From Gammaproteobacteria bacterium (GTDB lineage Bacteria; Pseudomonadota; Gammaproteobacteria; Pseudomonadales; Azotimanducaceae), in assembly GCA_002690405.1 (NCBI GenBank), contig NZEI01000050.1, positions 86,321 to 94,331 on the forward strand: 8,011 nt of DNA, read 5' to 3'. Below the pieces are notes generated by a model. It had not been told where the DNA came from. It worked only from the letters and a program-made list of their open reading frames with translations, and did no database searches. Below, piece after piece: positions 6,091-8,011 of the stretch. Made by a program: the position numbers and the translations under genes. The number at the start of each line of letters is the position of its first letter. Within the stretch, counting starts at the first letter, position 1.

Positions 6091-8011
6091 CTTGTGCGCC
6101 TCTGGTTTCATCAGTACCGAGTTCCGCTGCCACAAATTCGGCGTAAGCACCATTTTGCGCAAGCAATTGCTGATGCGATCCCAACTCTTTGATTACCCCG
6201 TCTTCAAGAAAGGCTATTTGATCTGCATTACGAATGGTCGAAAGTCGATGGGTAATAATGAACACCACTCGCTCACGCCCCCACTCACTAAGATTCTCCA
6301 TGACCCGACGCTCTGTCTCCGCGTCCAGCGATGCCGTCGGCTCATCAAGAATCAATATAGGTGTATCGCGCAAAACCGCGCGCGCGATGGAAATGCGCTG
6401 GCGCTGGCCGGTAGAAAGTTTCCCGCCCCGCTCCCCTAGCTCTGTGTCATAGCCATCAGGCATCGCCCGAACGAAATCATCCGCACAAGCGACCTGTGCT
6501 GCAGCCGTGACCTGACCTTGATCAATATCACTCCTTCCATAGCGAATGTTGTCCGCGACACTCGTCGCAAACAATACGTTCTGCTGCAGCGCGATAGATA
6601 CGTTTGAGCGAACATCCTCCGCAGACATCTGGCTCAACGCGACCTCGTTAACAAATACCGCACCGGAGTCCGGATTATACAGACGCAAAAGCATAGACAT
6701 GAGCGTAGACTTGCCTGACCCGGTCGCGCCAACGATTGCTGTTAGCGTACCCGTTTTTGCCGATAGCGACGCGCCCTTCAAAATCATGCGATCCGACTCA
6801 TAGCCGAACTCAATATTTTCGATGCGCACTTCTTTCAGCTTTTCTGGAAACGCTTGAGGCGATTCCACATCAACAACCTCGGGCTCTAGATCCAGCAAGA
6901 AAAATGCGCGCTTTAAACCGGCAACGAGATCCTGGACGGTAGACCAGTAAAAGGCTAGCTCCCAAATCTGCGCCGATACTTCTTCCCCTCGACCAGTTGC
7001 GACCTTAAACGCGCCGAGGTTCCATACCGCGAAACCTACCAACGCAATGCTGCCTCCCAAAAAAGTCGTATCCCCACGAATCGCCCAAGTGGCCATAAAG
7101 TAGTCGGCTATGAACACAAAACTGAGCCCAACAACCGCAACGCTTACGGTCAGATAGGCAATGTATTTGCGCATATCAAAAGCGGCATCCAACGCCTTCT
7201 GTGAATCGCTCTGAAAACGCTCCATCAGTCGGGTTTCCGCACCGCTTGCTTTTACTACCCGGATGGCGGCCAGCGTCTCCTGGATCCTTGAAGTCAAATC
7301 GCTGTTGTACTCTCGTGACAACGTCGCAGCCACACGAATCTTAGGAATATAAAACCGCATTAACATGATGGTGGGGACCGCTGCCGCCACCAACAAAAAC
7401 CCCAGGGCAGGAGAAAAAAGCAGTAGGACTACAATCCCAAAGGTCGCCCAAGCGACTACACGCAGCGGCGAGATCACCATATAAAGCAATACGTTGACAA
7501 CAGTCGCACTGTCCTGGTAAATCCGATAAATCGCATCACCGGTTTTCGAATCACTGTGATATCGAAGCGACAGATGTTCAACGCGCGACAGCATCTCCAC
7601 ACGTAAATCCTGATTAACACGCTGAAAGATCCAGGTCATGTAATACCAAACACAGACGCTGATCCCTAACAACAGCACCGCCAAAACACCTGCGAGGACA
7701 ATGACTCGTTCGCGCACAGCCTTGCGTTGCTCCAACCCTAATTGGCCGTTCTCAGCGCCAGCAGATGAAACAAAGTCTTCATCAAGCAGCAACATAGTCG
7801 CCTGCAGTGGCTCTAGCTTTTCGCCCAAGATAATTTTGTTTTCGATCAGATCAGTACCAATAAACGCAGCGCCCAATGCGAGCGCGCCGAGCACCGAGTT
7901 AATTAACACGAAGGTAGCGAGGTGTTTCGCTTGTGGCCGATAGTATGGCCAACAGCGCCAAGCCAGTTTGAACGCCTCTTTAACTGACCCAGACTCTGCG
8001 GAGGACTCTAC
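6083..8011 (-). CDS. ABC exporter half-transporter (fused permease and ATPase), first subunit, 5' end outside window
   Basis: The frame stays open to the right edge, giving 642 residues without the true start. The GTG at 7907-7909 is internal: the 34 residues before it include FKLAWRCWPYYRPQAKHLATF, which resembles the amphipathic elbow helix preceding TM1 in type IV exporters. Numbering from the first visible residue, Walker A GATGSGKST is at 428-436, Q-loop Q476, signature LSTGQ 532-536, Walker B ILILDE 552-557 with catalytic E557, and H-loop H588. All ATPase residues are intact. TM1 (about 32-52) and TM2 (about 102-125) are separated by a long, acidic outer loop of about 48 residues. An extra charged stretch, GRGEEVSAQ, lies between TM6 and the ATPase near 340-348. 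The gene ends in TGA 6085-6083, overlapping the next exporter subunit, so the two are translationally coupled and probably heterodimeric. Only a few N-terminal residues are likely missing. Confidence 0.92.
   Translation of the reverse strand, partial: VESSAESGSVKEAFKLAWRCWPYYRPQAKHLATFVLINSVLGALALGAAFIGTDLIENKIILGEKLEPLQATMLLLDEDFVSSAGAENGQLGLEQRKAVRERVIVLAGVLAVLLLGISVCVWYYMTWIFQRVNQDLRVEMLSRVEHLSLRYHSDSKTGDAIYRIYQDSATVVNVLLYMVISPLRVVAWATFGIVVLLLFSPALGFLLVAAAVPTIMLMRFYIPKIRVAATLSREYNSDLTSRIQETLAAIRVVKASGAETRLMERFQSDSQKALDAAFDMRKYIAYLTVSVAVVGLSFVFIADYFMATWAIRGDTTFLGGSIALVGFAVWNLGAFKVATGRGEEVSAQIWELAFYWSTVQDLVAGLKRAFFLLDLEPEVVDVESPQAFPEKLKEVRIENIEFGYESDRMILKGASLSAKTGTLTAIVGATGSGKSTLMSMLLRLYNPDSGAVFVNEVALSQMSAEDVRSNVSIALQQNVLFATSVADNIRYGRSDIDQGQVTAAAQVACADDFVRAMPDGYDTELGERGGKLSTGQRQRISIARAVLRDTPILILDEPTASLDAETERRVMENLSEWGRERVVFIITHRLSTIRNADQIAFLEDGVIKELGSHQQLLAQNGAYAEFVAAELGTDETRGAQDG

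Noticed and set aside
6091..6162. N-terminal extension of the second exporter subunit to 6162 or 6111
   Set aside because: The extra residues overlap the partner's coding end and lack family character. The GAGG eight bases before ATG 6090 and the ATGGGTGA overlap fit coupled translation better.
7907..7909. GTG at 7909 as the start of the first exporter subunit
   Set aside because: The frame continues without a stop to the window edge, and the upstream residues resemble the elbow helix before TM1, so the gene begins outside the window.
1..8011. CRISPR array, tRNA, rRNA, insertion sequence or attachment site
   Set aside because: No regularly spaced direct repeats, cloverleaf, rRNA-like segment, transposase or flanking duplication was found by eye.

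Overview
The window looks like a proteobacterial chromosome segment of roughly 50% GC. Genes are densely packed, Shine-Dalgarno sites are recognisable, and genes within each block are separated by short gaps or overlap. A marine or environmental gammaproteobacterium is plausible, but that is a guess from gene style; nothing in the window fixes the taxon. I see no tRNA, rRNA, CRISPR array, insertion sequence or phage gene.

Left block, plus strand. The 3' end of an unidentified gene occupies 1-141. A 121-bp intergenic region follows, carrying two inverted repeats and a -10-like hexamer. Next come three co-directional genes: an enolase-superfamily (mandelate racemase-like) enzyme at 263-1372, an NAD-type short-chain dehydrogenase/reductase at 1386-2195, and a leaderless six-bladed kelch-type beta-propeller at 2235-3203. 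Gaps of 13 and 39 bp suggest one operon. Acid-sugar dehydratase/epimerase, dehydrogenase and propeller genes together suggest a small cytoplasmic catabolic module for a sugar acid or similar hydroxy acid. No transporter or regulator is visible in this half, and the substrate cannot be read from the sequence.

Right block, minus strand, converging on the left block across a 54-bp spacer. In transcription order it holds a half-size ABC exporter whose 5' end lies beyond the window (8011-6083), a second half-size ABC exporter overlapping it by 8 bp (6090-4117), and a PhyH-type Fe(II)/2-oxoglutarate dioxygenase starting 7 bp after the second exporter's stop (4109-3258). The tight coupling predicts a heterodimeric type IV ABC exporter made together with an oxygenase that may hydroxylate the exported molecule, its precursor, or an unrelated lipid-like compound.

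Four starts differ from the longest open frame: the kelch gene (2235), the dioxygenase (4109), the second exporter (6090), and the first exporter, which runs off the right edge rather than starting at an internal GTG. The most notable points are the K-x-H enolase active site, the promoter-proximal inverted repeat, the polar insert that appears to break TM2 of the second exporter, and the exporter-dioxygenase linkage.
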